Below are positions 34,557 through 44,457 of a DNA stretch of 64,000 nucleotides, one piece after another (positions within the stretch are counted from its first letter, which is position 1; each line of letters begins with the position of its first letter). Origin of the DNA: Thiogranum sp. (GTDB lineage: Bacteria > Pseudomonadota > Gammaproteobacteria > DSM-19610); contig JAGFJP010000159.1 of assembly GCA_024102665.1 (NCBI GenBank), positions 59,412 through 123,411 on the forward strand. The letters run 5' to 3'. The position numbers and the translations under genes were made by a program. The notes beneath the pieces were generated by a model. It had not been told where the DNA came from, ran no database searches, and was given only the letters and a program-made list of their open reading frames with translations.

Positions 34557-35219
34557 ATGTGCAATAAAGAAGATCACCCTATACCGATTGAGGTGTCATT
34601 GATCGATTCTGTTGCAAAGTCCAATTTGCAATCGCTAGCGATGGATGCTGCGGAATTGACCATCGATGCTGTCTTGACCGACGAATTAATGAAGTCGATA
34701 CCGGTTGTTAGTACGGTAGCAAATTTGTATCGAGCTACTGTATCCATCCGGGATCGTATATTCCTACGCAAGGTTCTGTCTTTTCTAACTGAATTCTTGG
34801 GCATCCCGGAAGAAGACCGTAAGCGATTTGCTGACGAGCTCGATGAGAACGCTGGAACTCGGGCGAAAGCCGGGGCGTCGTTGGTTCTTCTTCTCGAGCG
34901 GCTTGACGACCTCGATAAGCCGGAGCTAGTAGGTCGGCTTTATCGTGCTAAATTGGAAGGTCGTCTTTCGTTCGAGGAGCTCCGGCGATTTTGCATGATC
35001 GTTGAGCGTGCCCATTTGCCAGATCTTGCCGCCCTATCGAAATTGCGTTTAGGTGAAGAAGTCGATCCTGTAGCGGCACCATACCTTCTTGCGCTTGGCC
35101 TTCTTACCGTGACTGGGGAGGATTACAACTATGAGGGAATCGGTGCAAGCACTCGATATGAAGTCAATCGTCTCGGAAGTAACTTTTTGGATATTGCATT
35201 TCCAAAACATAACACCTAA
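34557..35219 (+). CDS. Cassette hypothetical protein, helical
   Basis: A 220-residue helical protein. The start is ATG 34557, 14 bp after the attC R' box. Charged helices dominate (LTEFLGIPEEDRKRFADELD) with a mixed C-terminus. No signal peptide or membrane segment. The stop TAA lies in the next attC R'' box, as expected for a cassette gene. No family recognised. Confidence 0.65.
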   Translation: MCNKEDHPIPIEVSLIDSVAKSNLQSLAMDAAELTIDAVLTDELMKSIPVVSTVANLYRATVSIRDRIFLRKVLSFLTEFLGIPEEDRKRFADELDENAGTRAKAGASLVLLLERLDDLDKPELVGRLYRAKLEGRLSFEELRRFCMIVERAHLPDLAALSKLRLGEEVDPVAAPYLLALGLLTVTGEDYNYEGIGASTRYEVNRLGSNFLDIAFPKHNT

Positions 35220-35264
35220 AAATGAATAACGAGACGTGAGCTCTCGTTTATTTGACTGTTGGGC
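35214..35264 (+). other. attC site 5
   Basis: R'' ACCTAAA (expected GCCTAAC), stem AACGAGAC / CTCTCGTTT, R' GTTGGGC at 35258-35264. Confidence 0.75.
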
Positions 35265-35305
35265 GTCGAAATTTACGGACAGTTCTAAACTCGAGAGCAT
35301 TGACT

Positions 35306-36076
35306 ATGCCAATACCTAACGATGCTCCGTGCCTTCCGGCTGGCATCGCGCTTACCCGCACTCCTGATGGGCAATGCAGCCCATCGCAACCATTAATAAA
35401 TCTTCTCTGCCAAGCGCGGAACGGGTATGACTGGCCCACTGGAACAGGGACAGCGCGAAGTCAGCAGACGATCTTGAATCTTGAGGCCACAGTCCGCGCC
35501 GATCTGGCGAATCTCACTCCTGCCAACGCGCTGGCCATAGTTGTCGCAGTGTCACTATGGGCGGGTAATAATGCCAACGCACATGCCCAGATCGTTGGCG
35601 CTACATCCGCGCAACAAGTTCAAATGCAAACGGCGATCTCTTGCCTCACTAACCCAGGGCAAGAGTGTACTGGCATCGATGCATTATGCACACTTCCCGG
35701 GATCAGTCTCGTAATCGCGTCAAAGATCTTCCGGTTCTGTGCCCCAAATCGCGGCGCAGCTGTCGATAGGCATGCCTCCTATTTTTTTAACTCGCTGCAA
35801 CTTGTTGGTGGGGGTGCTGCCGCGCGCTTTGTGCGAGAGTGGGCCAGCGGCCGCCATACAACTTCAAGGCTCGCCATCTATAACCAATCGAACTACACGC
35901 ACAACAAGGCCGAGTATTTCTTGACCTACTTGCCCACTCTCGCCTGCATTGCGCAAGCAATGAATGCAACTCCCGCTCTTTACACGTGTGCAGCACAGAA
36001 CATCAAAATGAGTTGGACACCCGCCGATATTGAGATGGCGGCATATTACTGGTGGGCCACAAATGGCGCGAGGTAA
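35306..36076 (+). CDS. Cassette hypothetical protein
   Basis: A 256-residue protein from ATG 35306, about 40 bp after attC site 5. It is rich in Ala, Asn and Cys (at least six Cys). A helical segment LANLTPANALAIVVAVSLWA follows the N-terminal third. The central region (CTLPGISLVIASKIFRFCAP) resembles a helix-hairpin-helix-type DNA-glycosylase segment, but I do not see the catalytic Lys or Asp clearly enough to call it. Cytosolic, no signal peptide. The stop lies just before attC site 6. Confidence 0.6.
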   Translation: MPIPNDAPCLPAGIALTRTPDGQCSPSQPLINLLCQARNGYDWPTGTGTARSQQTILNLEATVRADLANLTPANALAIVVAVSLWAGNNANAHAQIVGATSAQQVQMQTAISCLTNPGQECTGIDALCTLPGISLVIASKIFRFCAPNRGAAVDRHASYFFNSLQLVGGGAAARFVREWASGRHTTSRLAIYNQSNYTHNKAEYFLTYLPTLACIAQAMNATPALYTCAAQNIKMSWTPADIEMAAYYWWATNGAR

Positions 36077-36079
36077 GCC

Positions 36080-36151
36080 GCCCAACAACCGGTTCGAGCC
36101 GACTTTCGGGTCGCTGCGCGCCCCTTCGGCAGCTCAACCAGAACGTTCAGT
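36080..36151 (+). other. attC site 6 (end of the first array segment)
   Basis: R'' GCCCAAC perfectly matches the cassette start (GTTGGGC). R' is degenerate (GTTCAGT). It is followed by TGTCCGTTTTT, which resembles the sequence after attC site 17. Confidence 0.75.
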
Positions 36152-36488
36152 GTCCGTTTTTGAGATCTTACCAGTATATGAATGACCGAAAGTGGCCGGA
36201 AGCTTATGTCGGCTATCAACTGGTCCGGAGAAATCCCTGAAGTCCGCTATCGGGCAGTCTCAATGGAACCAAAACGGGCGTCGCTAGTTCCGCTTGTGGC
36301 CGGATTCGTTCGTTCCTGAGGGTGTGGCGGGCTTTCCCTAAACGGCGGCTTCCAACCCGTGTCGGTCATTCCCGTTTTAGAGCATGAAACATTGCCTGCA
36401 TATAGATGTTGGCTGAGTGGTCGATAAAGCCCAAAGATACGGAGACTTAGTACCTGAAGAAGCCCCATCCGACGAAAGGAACGGATTG
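36152..36488. other. Intergenic, no gene recognised
   Basis: About 335 bp between the array segment and a lipoprotein gene. It contains ACCGAAAGTGGCCGGAAGC-type sequence common in non-coding regions of these bacteria. I see no promoter or repeat that I can defend. Confidence 0.35.
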
Positions 36489-36902
36489 ATGACACGATTC
36501 ATGCGACTTCTGTGTTTATTGGCTGTACTGACTTCGCTTGCCGGGTGTGCAGGTACCGGTGGCGGACTGAATTCGGCGTCGAAAACCAACGAATTAGCGC
36601 CCGGTATGGACTCAAAAGATGTGAAAGATCTTTTGGGAGAACCGTCGCAGACACAGTTCATTTCAGAAAAATGGGTGTGGAAGTATTCGCTCCATCAGCC
36701 GTGGAAGGGATTTGTACCTTATTATCTTGTGTTTGATACAACGGACAAGCGTCTAGAGTCATGGTACGCAGATGAAGCGGAGTACCACCGGCAGCAGCAG
36801 TTGTGGATGCAGGCAATGCCCCCGGTACAAAATACACAACAGGACAGCTTCAACTGCACGTCGTCATCCTTCGGTAACTCCGTATATACGACCTGTAAGT
36901 AA
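36489..36902 (+). CDS. Small outer-membrane-type lipoprotein (SmpA/OmlA-like)
   Basis: A 137-residue protein from ATG 36489, with a lipobox (LTSLAGC, Cys about 20). The region DSKDVKDLLGEPSQTQFISE and the following KWVWKYSL pattern resemble the SmpA/OmlA fold of small outer-membrane lipoproteins. The C-terminus has a Cys pair (FNCTSSSFGNSVYTTCK). The link to the cassette array is uncertain, because no attC precedes it. Confidence 0.65.
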   Translation: MTRFMRLLCLLAVLTSLAGCAGTGGGLNSASKTNELAPGMDSKDVKDLLGEPSQTQFISEKWVWKYSLHQPWKGFVPYYLVFDTTDKRLESWYADEAEYHRQQQLWMQAMPPVQNTQQDSFNCTSSSFGNSVYTTCK

Positions 36903-37053
36903 GATCTGCTGCATTCCATTCGCAATGCGTTTGGCTGTTGATGTCTTGTCGTGGCCGAATTCGGAAGTTAAGGCGAATAATCCCTGTACCCGAGTACGAT
37001 GATTGAGGTCGCTCACCTGCCCGGCATCGAAGGAGCCAAGAAGTGTTTTTGGT

Positions 37054-39123
37054 TCAGCGACCGCTCTTTGGCAAGTCGGCCACATGAACCGCGATGCGGT
37101 TTTTTCCTAAACGCTTGGCGCGGTACAAGGCGTCATCGGCTTCCTGAATCCACTGCTCGGGCGTCTTGACGGGCATGCTCGCCGCCTTCGTATAGCAGGT
37201 CAGACCCATGCTCGTGGTTATGCCGCGCTTCTGTTCACCGACCCCGCAGGACAACATGCGGATTTGTTGCTGAATCCGGTCTGCGACCCGGTTCGCGCCC
37301 TCGCAATCGGTTTCCTGCAATGCAACGATGAACTCCTCGCCGCCAAAGCGGGCAATGATATCCGCGCCCCTGGCGCGCTCTTTGAGGATGCTGGCAATTG
37401 CTTTCAGGATTCGGTCGCCTTCAAGGTGTCCATAGGTGTCATTGATCTTCTTGAAATCATCGACATCGATCATCAGCAGCGCCAGCGTGTGTCCATAGCG
37501 TGCGCACTGTTCGATCAGCGTACTGAAATTGCTGATGAAGTAACGCCGGTTGTGTACACCGGTCAAGCCGTCGAGAACACTGAGTGATTCCGCACGTTCC
37601 AGCGCCACTTCAAGCTCGAGGGTCCGTTGCGCGATCTTGTGTTCCATGTTGCGCAGCAGGCGGTTTGACTTGATGAGCTGTCCCAGCAAGTTGCAGAATA
37701 CATACAGGAAGCGCTCGTCCCATTCATCGAAGACATTGGGGTGTGGATGCGAGATATTCAACACGCCCAGTGTCTCGTCGCGGAAACGGATGGGCACGCT
37801 GATGATAGAACCCAGACCCGCGTCCGCGTTCGTCTGCGTGCGCTGGAAACGCGGATCCGCTGAACAATCCCGGCAATGTTGAATCTCGCCGGTGGCGGCG
37901 GCCAGGCCGATAAGGCCTTCACCGACTTTGAACCGGTGGGTTGCGGCCGACGCCAGGGGCTTTTCCGAACCGGCCGCATTGTGCTCTGACCAATCCAGTC
38001 CAACGGCATTCAGAAGTTCATTCTCCTCGACCCGGAAAATCGAACAACGCTGCATGTCCTGGTTGGCCATGAGCACGTTCAGTGCGCTGCGCAGCACGGC
38101 CTCTTCGCTCCAGTCCTCAACGTCAATTTCCGTGAGGGCTGTCAGGGACGACAGCGATTCGATCGAATCGACCAGGCGGCTTTTCAACTCGGCCGCTGCG
38201 TCGGCAACGGTCTCCGGATCGCAAAGCTGGGCTGTTTCACCGCTGATCTGCTCCGCCAGCTCCTTAAAGACCTCACACTGTTCCAGGCAGCGAAGTCCCA
38301 CACTGTCACTGTCAGCGGATTTAATGCCGAGGAGATTTAGTCCATGTTGATCAAAGGTATTTGTTGTGTCCTGATGGATCACACGGTCGGCCCAGTCGTG
38401 GGCCACGGCGATGAGCCGACAGGCCATCCAACACGATCCCTGATACTCAGGGTTGGCATAATGTGCTGTCGTACAGGTAAAGAGTTCCGGCACGTGCCAG
38501 CGCTTCAGCAGGGCCGCGCCAACGCCATGATGGGTCGCGCCGAACCGTTGCTGTAACTGCTCAGCGAGCGCGCCGGGTAACGTGCGTCCTTGCCTGAGCA
38601 TGGGGTGCAACTCGTCCGGGAATAGGTGCGTCAGCGCCAGCAGCCCGATACCGTGCAGCAAACCGCACAGATACGCTTCGTCAGGATTGAGCGAAAGCAG
38701 GGGCGAGGCCTTTTTAGCCAGTTCCCTTGCCACATGGGCTGTCAGCACCGCGTGCAACCAGAACGGGCCGGGGTGAAACGCGGGGCAGCGGTTATTGGCA
38801 AAGGGTTCCTGCAACGCGGTTGCGACCGCCAAACTGCGAACGGTACGAAAACCGATCACAAAAATGGCGTCTGACACGCTGTTGACAGGTGATCTGCGGC
38901 GGAAGTAGGCGCTGTTGGCGAGCCCGACGAGTTTGGCAGACAGGGATGGGCATTGATCGAGAATGCGGGCCAATCGGTGCCTGTCGGTAGCATCATCCGA
39001 CAGTGCATCGAGCAACTGAATCACGGCGGCGGGCAGTTGCGGCAAGTCATCGAGCAATGCCAGCCCGGCCGAAACGGGATCGGTGCCGGGTTCAGATGGC
39101 TGCTTGTTCGAATCCTTTCCCAT
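37054..39123 (-). CDS. HDOD-GAF-GGDEF protein, probable diguanylate cyclase
   Basis: A 689-residue soluble protein. An HDOD domain (about residues 20-225; LPAAVIQLLDALSD, LLHGIGLLALTHL) is followed by a GAF domain (about 330-470; GEGLIGLAAATGEI) and a C-terminal GGDEF domain (about 520-680) with an intact GGEEF active site. RGAD sits at the I-site position, five residues before GGEEF, so product inhibition by c-di-GMP is predicted. It is encoded opposite to the cassette genes and interrupts the array. Confidence 0.85.
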   Translation of the reverse strand: MGKDSNKQPSEPGTDPVSAGLALLDDLPQLPAAVIQLLDALSDDATDRHRLARILDQCPSLSAKLVGLANSAYFRRRSPVNSVSDAIFVIGFRTVRSLAVATALQEPFANNRCPAFHPGPFWLHAVLTAHVARELAKKASPLLSLNPDEAYLCGLLHGIGLLALTHLFPDELHPMLRQGRTLPGALAEQLQQRFGATHHGVGAALLKRWHVPELFTCTTAHYANPEYQGSCWMACRLIAVAHDWADRVIHQDTTNTFDQHGLNLLGIKSADSDSVGLRCLEQCEVFKELAEQISGETAQLCDPETVADAAAELKSRLVDSIESLSSLTALTEIDVEDWSEEAVLRSALNVLMANQDMQRCSIFRVEENELLNAVGLDWSEHNAAGSEKPLASAATHRFKVGEGLIGLAAATGEIQHCRDCSADPRFQRTQTNADAGLGSIISVPIRFRDETLGVLNISHPHPNVFDEWDERFLYVFCNLLGQLIKSNRLLRNMEHKIAQRTLELEVALERAESLSVLDGLTGVHNRRYFISNFSTLIEQCARYGHTLALLMIDVDDFKKINDTYGHLEGDRILKAIASILKERARGADIIARFGGEEFIVALQETDCEGANRVADRIQQQIRMLSCGVGEQKRGITTSMGLTCYTKAASMPVKTPEQWIQEADDALYRAKRLGKNRIAVHVADLPKSGR

Positions 39124-39407
39124 ATGTGTCTGACCTGGCTTCCCGTTTATGTTCCGCCTGACTTCCGTGAATCCCGCGATCGGTGCGTTCGGATCATAAT
39201 AGTCCGGTCAAAATAGATAGCGGCATTGGCCCGCATATCGGCAGCGCGGCAGGAATAATTAGAAGGTACTAATATGCAGCGCTACTTGGCGTGCCACCAT
39301 TCAAGAGCCACTTTTGGAGAGCGGCCGGTTACGCAAAGGGGGTTGCGGTTCCGTACACCGCGTATTATCCAGGCGAGCCCTTCGTCCGACGTAGCCCGGC
39401 GATAAGG

Positions 39408-39863
39408 CTAAACGATGCCTTGAATGTATTGATAGACCTCGATGATGCTTTCGCGCGATCCGGAGAGCATGTGCTGCAATGGCGATATTGGTCCCCAGGG
39501 CCGAGTTCCAAATCGGCTGTCCGGTACATTGCACACCCACGCCTGAGCGTTTTCGCGAGAGAACATGGAATTCAGGTCGAAATATACCATCGAGATGTAG
39601 ATCAAACTCATCAGATCGCGCTCGGCCACGGTGTGTATGGCGGATGGAACACGCCTTTTTAATTTCATAAACCGCGAAATGCCTGGTTTCCCCATCAGGC
39701 GACGTGCATCACTGGTCGACAATCGCCACTCCCGCGAGACGCATTCGAAGACCTTCAACAATGCCTCAATCTCCTCATCTCGTGAGATGCGGCCGCGAAT
39801 ACACGGAATATCGCGTCGGAAGCGTTTCTTCTTATATCGCATCGGTTTTGGTTTTATTCTCAT
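39408..39863 (-). CDS. DUF2384-type (MbcA/ParS/Xre) antitoxin-like protein
   Basis: A 151-residue protein. The C-terminal half (MFSRENAQAWVCNVP, GTRPWGPISPLQHML, then VYQYIQGIV) resembles the DUF2384 toxin-binding module and closely parallels the minus-strand protein at 52308. The N-terminal 50 residues are basic (KKKRFRRDIPCIRGRISRDE). I see no RES-type toxin next to it. Confidence 0.6.
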   Translation of the reverse strand: MRIKPKPMRYKKKRFRRDIPCIRGRISRDEEIEALLKVFECVSREWRLSTSDARRLMGKPGISRFMKLKRRVPSAIHTVAERDLMSLIYISMVYFDLNSMFSRENAQAWVCNVPDSRFGTRPWGPISPLQHMLSGSRESIIEVYQYIQGIV

Positions 39864-40639
39864 GCCAGGCCTTTGATCGCTGCCGGTGAGCTAAGGCAGG
39901 CTTAGCAGCCTCACTATGACCTGCTTCGGGTCATTGGTTGCGAGCACCGCGTGCTAACGCCCGTTCGCAGTTCCCGACGTGGGCATCCGGCTTGTCGCGG
40001 GCGGCACCTGTTTCGGCGAGTGAACGACTTCGCTCATCGAGCTCGCGACGGAGGCGGTACCGCCGGAGCATTATCCATCCGGCACCGAAATCCGCACTGC
40101 GGCTGCAATTGCTGAAAAAGCAATCAGCAGGGTCAGCGGAAACCCCATCATCGTGTAACCCTCCAGTCGGGCTTGAACTGGAGTGCTTCACAAGCCGAGG
40201 AATCGATGTTGCTTGGTTCCTCTGAAAGGGGACCAGACGATATCGCACGCCGTCGTGACCGGATACTTTGCCATGGATATGCAGGACGATTAATCTAACA
40301 CGAGCGCTTAGCGATAAGCAACATAACGCACGGAAAAACAAAGAAAATATGCTGTTTAGTTAAGCAGATGTTAAGGTGCGGACCGGTTTCCGCAAGATGC
40401 AAGCCCGTCCGTGGCAGCTGACCGCAGGCGACGAGACGCTGTGGCGTGCGGGGCAGCGCCGAGCAGGCGCAGGCACTGGAGCGGATCGAGCGGGCTGGAC
40501 GTGCCGCCAGGAGGTGGCGTGGCGTGAGCGCCGTGCAGGAGAGGGGGGGCGAAATGAACAAGCTGCTGTATGTCTCGAACCTCGAGTGGGGCCTGCGCGA
40601 GTTCGTGGCCGCTTGGCGGTCTTCACAGGGCGCACAACT
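39864..40639. other. Intergenic, mixed remnants
   Basis: About 775 bp. A hairpin ATGACC-TGCTTCG-GGTCAT lies near 39914. From 40446 a plus-strand frame contains a NKLLYVSNLEWGLREFVAAW-like end at 40553-40667, perhaps a truncated protein. No intact gene is supported. Confidence 0.4.
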
Positions 40640-40930
40640 TCGCCTGTTCCGCCCGCAGGCCCTGTAGACCCCGTCGGCCCAGACATGCACCCAGCGGTCA
40701 GTGTCCAGCCGCTCTGCACAGCATCCGCGGTTTTCCTCGGCCCAGATCTGCTTCAGCCGCGACACCGTGCTGGCCGACAATTCCTCCGCTTCTGGACCCA
40801 CCAGCACCTTCAGGGGTTCACCCATCTCGCCGCTGGAGACACCCTTCAGATACAGCCGGGTCGATCAAGTCGAAGTTCACCGGCTGCCCGTTCTTGCGTT
40901 GTAGGACGGGCCGCAGAAAGCCAATGTTCT
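40640..40930 (-). pseudogene. IS256/Mutator-type transposase fragment
   Basis: On the minus strand the phrases VLVGPEAEELSASTVSRLKQ and DRWVHVWADGVYRACG match the central Mutator/IS256 transposase region, and upstream YLKGVSSGEMGEPL occurs in a shifted frame. Frameshifts and missing ends show a dead fragment. It lies directly upstream of the MBL / E2-E1-JAB / patatin operon. Confidence 0.7.
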
Positions 40931-40999
40931 TGCTTATTTTGTGCGCGGTCAGATGGTATGATCCCGGCAAGTCACCACCATTTCGCTGAGGATTTAGTT

Positions 41000-42175
41000 A
41001 TGTTCGGTAGCCGTAGTGTGCTGTTTTGGCCGATTGGCACAGGGGATAGCACGACATTCGTTGTCCGTGAGGACGAGATCATTTTTCAAGTCGATTTGCG
41101 TCACACAGCCAAATCCGAAGATGAGGAAACTGACTGCGCGCCAATCATTGACCATCTCGAAGAGAACCTGCCCAAAGTGGATGGCAAGCCGTATCTCTCC
41201 GCCTTCGCGTTGACGCACCCCGACGAAGATCACATTCTTGGCTTCGCCGAGCTTCTGGATCGCGTCACAATCGGCGAGCTTTGGTTCACACCGCGTGTCT
41301 TCCGAGAACACGACGATGATGAAGACGGGATGTGTGACGATGCGAAGGCCTTCCGCGAGGAGGCGCATCGCCGCGTGACCGCAACCATAGAAGCCGGTGG
41401 CGATCCAGGCAGTGGCGATAGGGTTCGCCTCATCGGCTACGACACTTTGCTTGAAGAAGATCACTATCAGGGCTTCCCCACTGAATTTTTCAGCGTTCCA
41501 GGGCACGTCGTTACAACTTTGGACGGCGAAAAGTTCGAGGGGGAGTTTCGTGTGTTTATTCACGCGCCGTTCAAACAGGACGACAGCGTTGGGGATCGCA
41601 ACGATACCAGCTTGGTTATGCAGGTCGTCTTGGGCGACGATCCGGCGGAAGGCGGTGTGCTGCTCTTCGGCGACCACAAATATCCGACCATTCGCAAGAT
41701 TTTCGATGTCTCCAAAGAAAACGACAATGAAGAAAATCTGGAATGGCAGATCCTGCTCGCCCCCCACCATTGCAGCAAGTCCGTGATGTACCAGGATGAA
41801 GACGGGGAAGAAGTCTTGAAGAAGGACATTCTCGACGATTTCGAGGGTTTGCAGGTCGGTGACGGGATCGTCGTTTCCAGCAGTCTGTCGGTGCCAAATT
41901 CCAATTCCAGTGGCGATAACCCGCCTCATGCGAAAGCGAAGGCCCGGTATGAGGAGATTGCAGGTGGCGGGTTTCTGTGCACGCATGGCGATGGCGGCCA
42001 TGCCAAGCCGCTTCAATTTATCCTGGAAGATAAGAAATTCGTCCTTGATAATTCCTCGTCCGAGGACCAGTCCGACAGCAGGCACGGGAAGAGTGCGTTA
42101 GCCGCCGCAGTTGAAACCGCTCGCGGTAGCGATGAAACACCTTCCGAAAAGGTGGGCTTTGGGCAGTGCAGCTGA
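41000..42175 (+). CDS. MBL-fold hydrolase of the E2-E1-JAB operon
   Basis: A 391-residue protein from ATG 41000 with GAGGA upstream; the longer in-frame extension to 40376 runs through a remnant region. It has a metallo-beta-lactamase fold: HPDEDH (residues 73-78, a variant of HxHxDH), a second metal ligand region (LLFGDHKYPTI) and LAPHHCSKS. The sequence is most like the ComEC/Rec2-type MBL subgroup, which acts on nucleic acid or phosphoesters. The C-terminus overlaps the start of the E2-E1-JAB fusion. No C-terminal Gly-Gly suggests it is not itself a ubiquitin-like donor. It may be the regulator or the effector of the operon. Confidence 0.75.
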   Translation: MFGSRSVLFWPIGTGDSTTFVVREDEIIFQVDLRHTAKSEDEETDCAPIIDHLEENLPKVDGKPYLSAFALTHPDEDHILGFAELLDRVTIGELWFTPRVFREHDDDEDGMCDDAKAFREEAHRRVTATIEAGGDPGSGDRVRLIGYDTLLEEDHYQGFPTEFFSVPGHVVTTLDGEKFEGEFRVFIHAPFKQDDSVGDRNDTSLVMQVVLGDDPAEGGVLLFGDHKYPTIRKIFDVSKENDNEENLEWQILLAPHHCSKSVMYQDEDGEEVLKKDILDDFEGLQVGDGIVVSSSLSVPNSNSSGDNPPHAKAKARYEEIAGGGFLCTHGDGGHAKPLQFILEDKKFVLDNSSSEDQSDSRHGKSALAAAVETARGSDETPSEKVGFGQCS

Positions 42176-44457
42176 GCCGAGGACAATCGCTTGCACTTGA
42201 ACAGTTATATGAGATTGCCGCTTCATCAGAAGGGACACTTGAAATCGCGGGCGATCCCGAGGCTGATGAAAAGGGCGGCTTTATCCGTGTCCAGCTTTCG
42301 CTAGCCACCAAGCACTACAGGCATCCAAATGGCTTTGCCTTTCGCGACCGCGAAAGGCTGCGGATGAGAATCTACCCAACCTTCCCCTTTACCGCCCCGT
42401 TTCTTTACTTCTCACATATCCGATTCATGGGTCAGCCCCATGTGCAGTGGGGCAGCTACATCTGTCTTTATCAGTCCAGCGAAACCGAATGGCTGCCTAG
42501 CGACGGCCTATATGGCTTCTTCCAGCGAGTTGATGAGTGGATGGCTGCCGCCGGGAAGGGCGAACTCGATCCTGATGACGCCCCTCTACATCCGCCGGTT
42601 GTCTATCCAACATCAAATACACGTTTCGTTTTTGACTGTGACGCTCCGGATTTGGAGGAGCAAGGCCCGGTATGGATAGGACGAGTCGGTCTCAGCAAAA
42701 AGCGCGAAGGCAGGTTTGACGTAGTTAATTGGGTCGGCCTCGATGATTGGGCCTTAGCGGAGCAGCCCGAGCATGTCGCCGCCGCAATCCTACTCTCCAA
42801 ACCTTTGCCGATGGAATACCCTGAGACCGTCGATGGTCTGTTCAAAGCGCTAGAAAGGAATGGGGTTAGCTTCGATCTTCTTTACACTCTTCTCAGGGCA
42901 TTCGCGGTCCGTGCGCAGAGAGACAATCCGATATACATCCTGGTCGGTGCGCCGATGCGCCGCAAGGAAGCGGGAGCACCTTTGCGGCACCATCTCACGG
43001 TATGGGAGATCGACTCTACGGCAGTCAATGCGTTGCAGGACATCGTTCTAGGATCGGAGGACAAAGACGAAGCCATCACGGCGCTGGCGAAATGGATGGT
43101 GACAGCAAAGGCCCTTTGGTGCCGGGTTTTTGAGAATAGACCCGAGGTCACGCATAGACGGGATATAGGATCAAATCTGGCTAGCGTCCAAGGCAAGCGT
43201 ATCGTTCTCCTCGGATGTGGCGCACTCGGGTCGGTTATCGCCGAACACTTGGTGAGAGCCGGGGCGAAGTCCCTGATCCTCGTGGATAATCGCCTCGTCA
43301 GTCCCGGCCTCCTGGTGCGTCAGAAATATTCCGATCGCGATGTTGGCTTTGGTAAATCCCAGTGCTTGGCGCGCAGTTTGAAAGCAATTGGGCTTTCGAC
43401 CACGATTGAGGAAAAATGTGATGATTTGCGGTCAGGCGTCGTCGACAACCTCGATCTTTGTCATGTTGACCTGATTATCAATGCTACAGCATCGAATCCC
43501 GTCGCTCACGGCATCGAGCGCGATGTTCGGCGTGCCTGCTTCCTAGTGCCATTGATCGCAGTGTCGGTGAGCGCCGCCGCGAAATGCGGATCGGTTCTTG
43601 TCAAGATGCCACGCTTTAGCGCGGCCACCATTGTCATCGACAGACTCACAAAGATCGGCTTGGTCAGAGACAACCCTAATCACCCGACTGTCGAAGCCTT
43701 TTGGCCGAAAAAATCAGAAACGAAGCTGTTCCAGCCTGAGCCTGGGTGCTCAGCTCCGACTTTTACCGGGTCCTCGGCCGATTTGGCTGCTCACGCAGCA
43801 ATCCTGCTCAATGTAGGTTTGCAGCGCATTTCGGAACTGAATTTTGATCAGGCAAGCACTGACCTAATTCCCGCGCCTTGGACGGAAGCGGCTAGCAGCG
43901 GGACACTTCAGTTGACCCTCGATGATCAAGGCCAATCTCTTGAGCTTCGGTATGGCTATGAGGTCTTGACCTCAAAAATAGCCCAACGTGCAATTTCCGC
44001 GGAAATCAGTCGCACTGGGCGTGTGCGTTCAGACAGGGTCGAAACCGGTGGCCTCATTTTCGGCGAGATCGATGAAGCGCATGAGCGCATATATGTTGAC
44101 TCGGTAACGGGTCCGCCACCGGACAGCGAGGCGAGCGAAGAGAAGTTTCTTTGCGGAACCTCTGGCACCCGGGCGATTGGCGCAGCGAAACTCAAGCAAA
44201 GCAGGGGATCAAGCCGCTTTATTGGCATTTGGCATACGCACCCTGTGTCGCGGGGGCAGCCTAGTACCGACGACCTTTACGCTATGGCTCGCCTGCTGCA
44301 CGGCCAAGAGTACCCGCCTCGACACGTCGTCATGTTGATAATCGGCTATTCCGCGAGCGAACCTGAGTTCAATTATTTCCTCTTCCATCGGAGAGACATC
44401 CGGATCGTAACCGAAGATGAGTTAAGTCTCATGCTGGAGGGTGAAGTTGCAGGCTAA
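42166..44457 (+). CDS. E2-E1-JAB triple fusion, ubiquitin-like conjugation protein
   Basis: A 763-residue protein from GTG 42166, overlapping the MBL stop. Residues about 1-150 are E2-like with a catalytic-type Cys100 in SYICLYQSSETEW. Residues about 335-560 are a ThiF/E1 domain: GCGALGS (350-356), VDNRLVSP and VRQKYSD, and the E1 Cys528 in PGCSAPTF. Residues about 605-750 are a JAMM/JAB isopeptidase: Glu626 in ETGGLIFGE, His690 and His692 in WHTHP, Ser700 and Asp703. All three catalytic centres look intact. The arrangement joins what are separate Cap2 (E1-E2) and Cap3 (JAB) proteins in type II CBASS, but no CD-NTase lies in this operon. Confidence 0.85.
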   Translation: MQLSRGQSLALEQLYEIAASSEGTLEIAGDPEADEKGGFIRVQLSLATKHYRHPNGFAFRDRERLRMRIYPTFPFTAPFLYFSHIRFMGQPHVQWGSYICLYQSSETEWLPSDGLYGFFQRVDEWMAAAGKGELDPDDAPLHPPVVYPTSNTRFVFDCDAPDLEEQGPVWIGRVGLSKKREGRFDVVNWVGLDDWALAEQPEHVAAAILLSKPLPMEYPETVDGLFKALERNGVSFDLLYTLLRAFAVRAQRDNPIYILVGAPMRRKEAGAPLRHHLTVWEIDSTAVNALQDIVLGSEDKDEAITALAKWMVTAKALWCRVFENRPEVTHRRDIGSNLASVQGKRIVLLGCGALGSVIAEHLVRAGAKSLILVDNRLVSPGLLVRQKYSDRDVGFGKSQCLARSLKAIGLSTTIEEKCDDLRSGVVDNLDLCHVDLIINATASNPVAHGIERDVRRACFLVPLIAVSVSAAAKCGSVLVKMPRFSAATIVIDRLTKIGLVRDNPNHPTVEAFWPKKSETKLFQPEPGCSAPTFTGSSADLAAHAAILLNVGLQRISELNFDQASTDLIPAPWTEAASSGTLQLTLDDQGQSLELRYGYEVLTSKIAQRAISAEISRTGRVRSDRVETGGLIFGEIDEAHERIYVDSVTGPPPDSEASEEKFLCGTSGTRAIGAAKLKQSRGSSRFIGIWHTHPVSRGQPSTDDLYAMARLLHGQEYPPRHVVMLIIGYSASEPEFNYFLFHRRDIRIVTEDELSLMLEGEVAG

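Noticed and set aside
40376..40999. A 208-codon extension of the MBL gene upstream of ATG 41000
   Set aside because: It runs through an IS256 fragment and low-complexity sequence, and a good ribosome site is present before ATG 41000.
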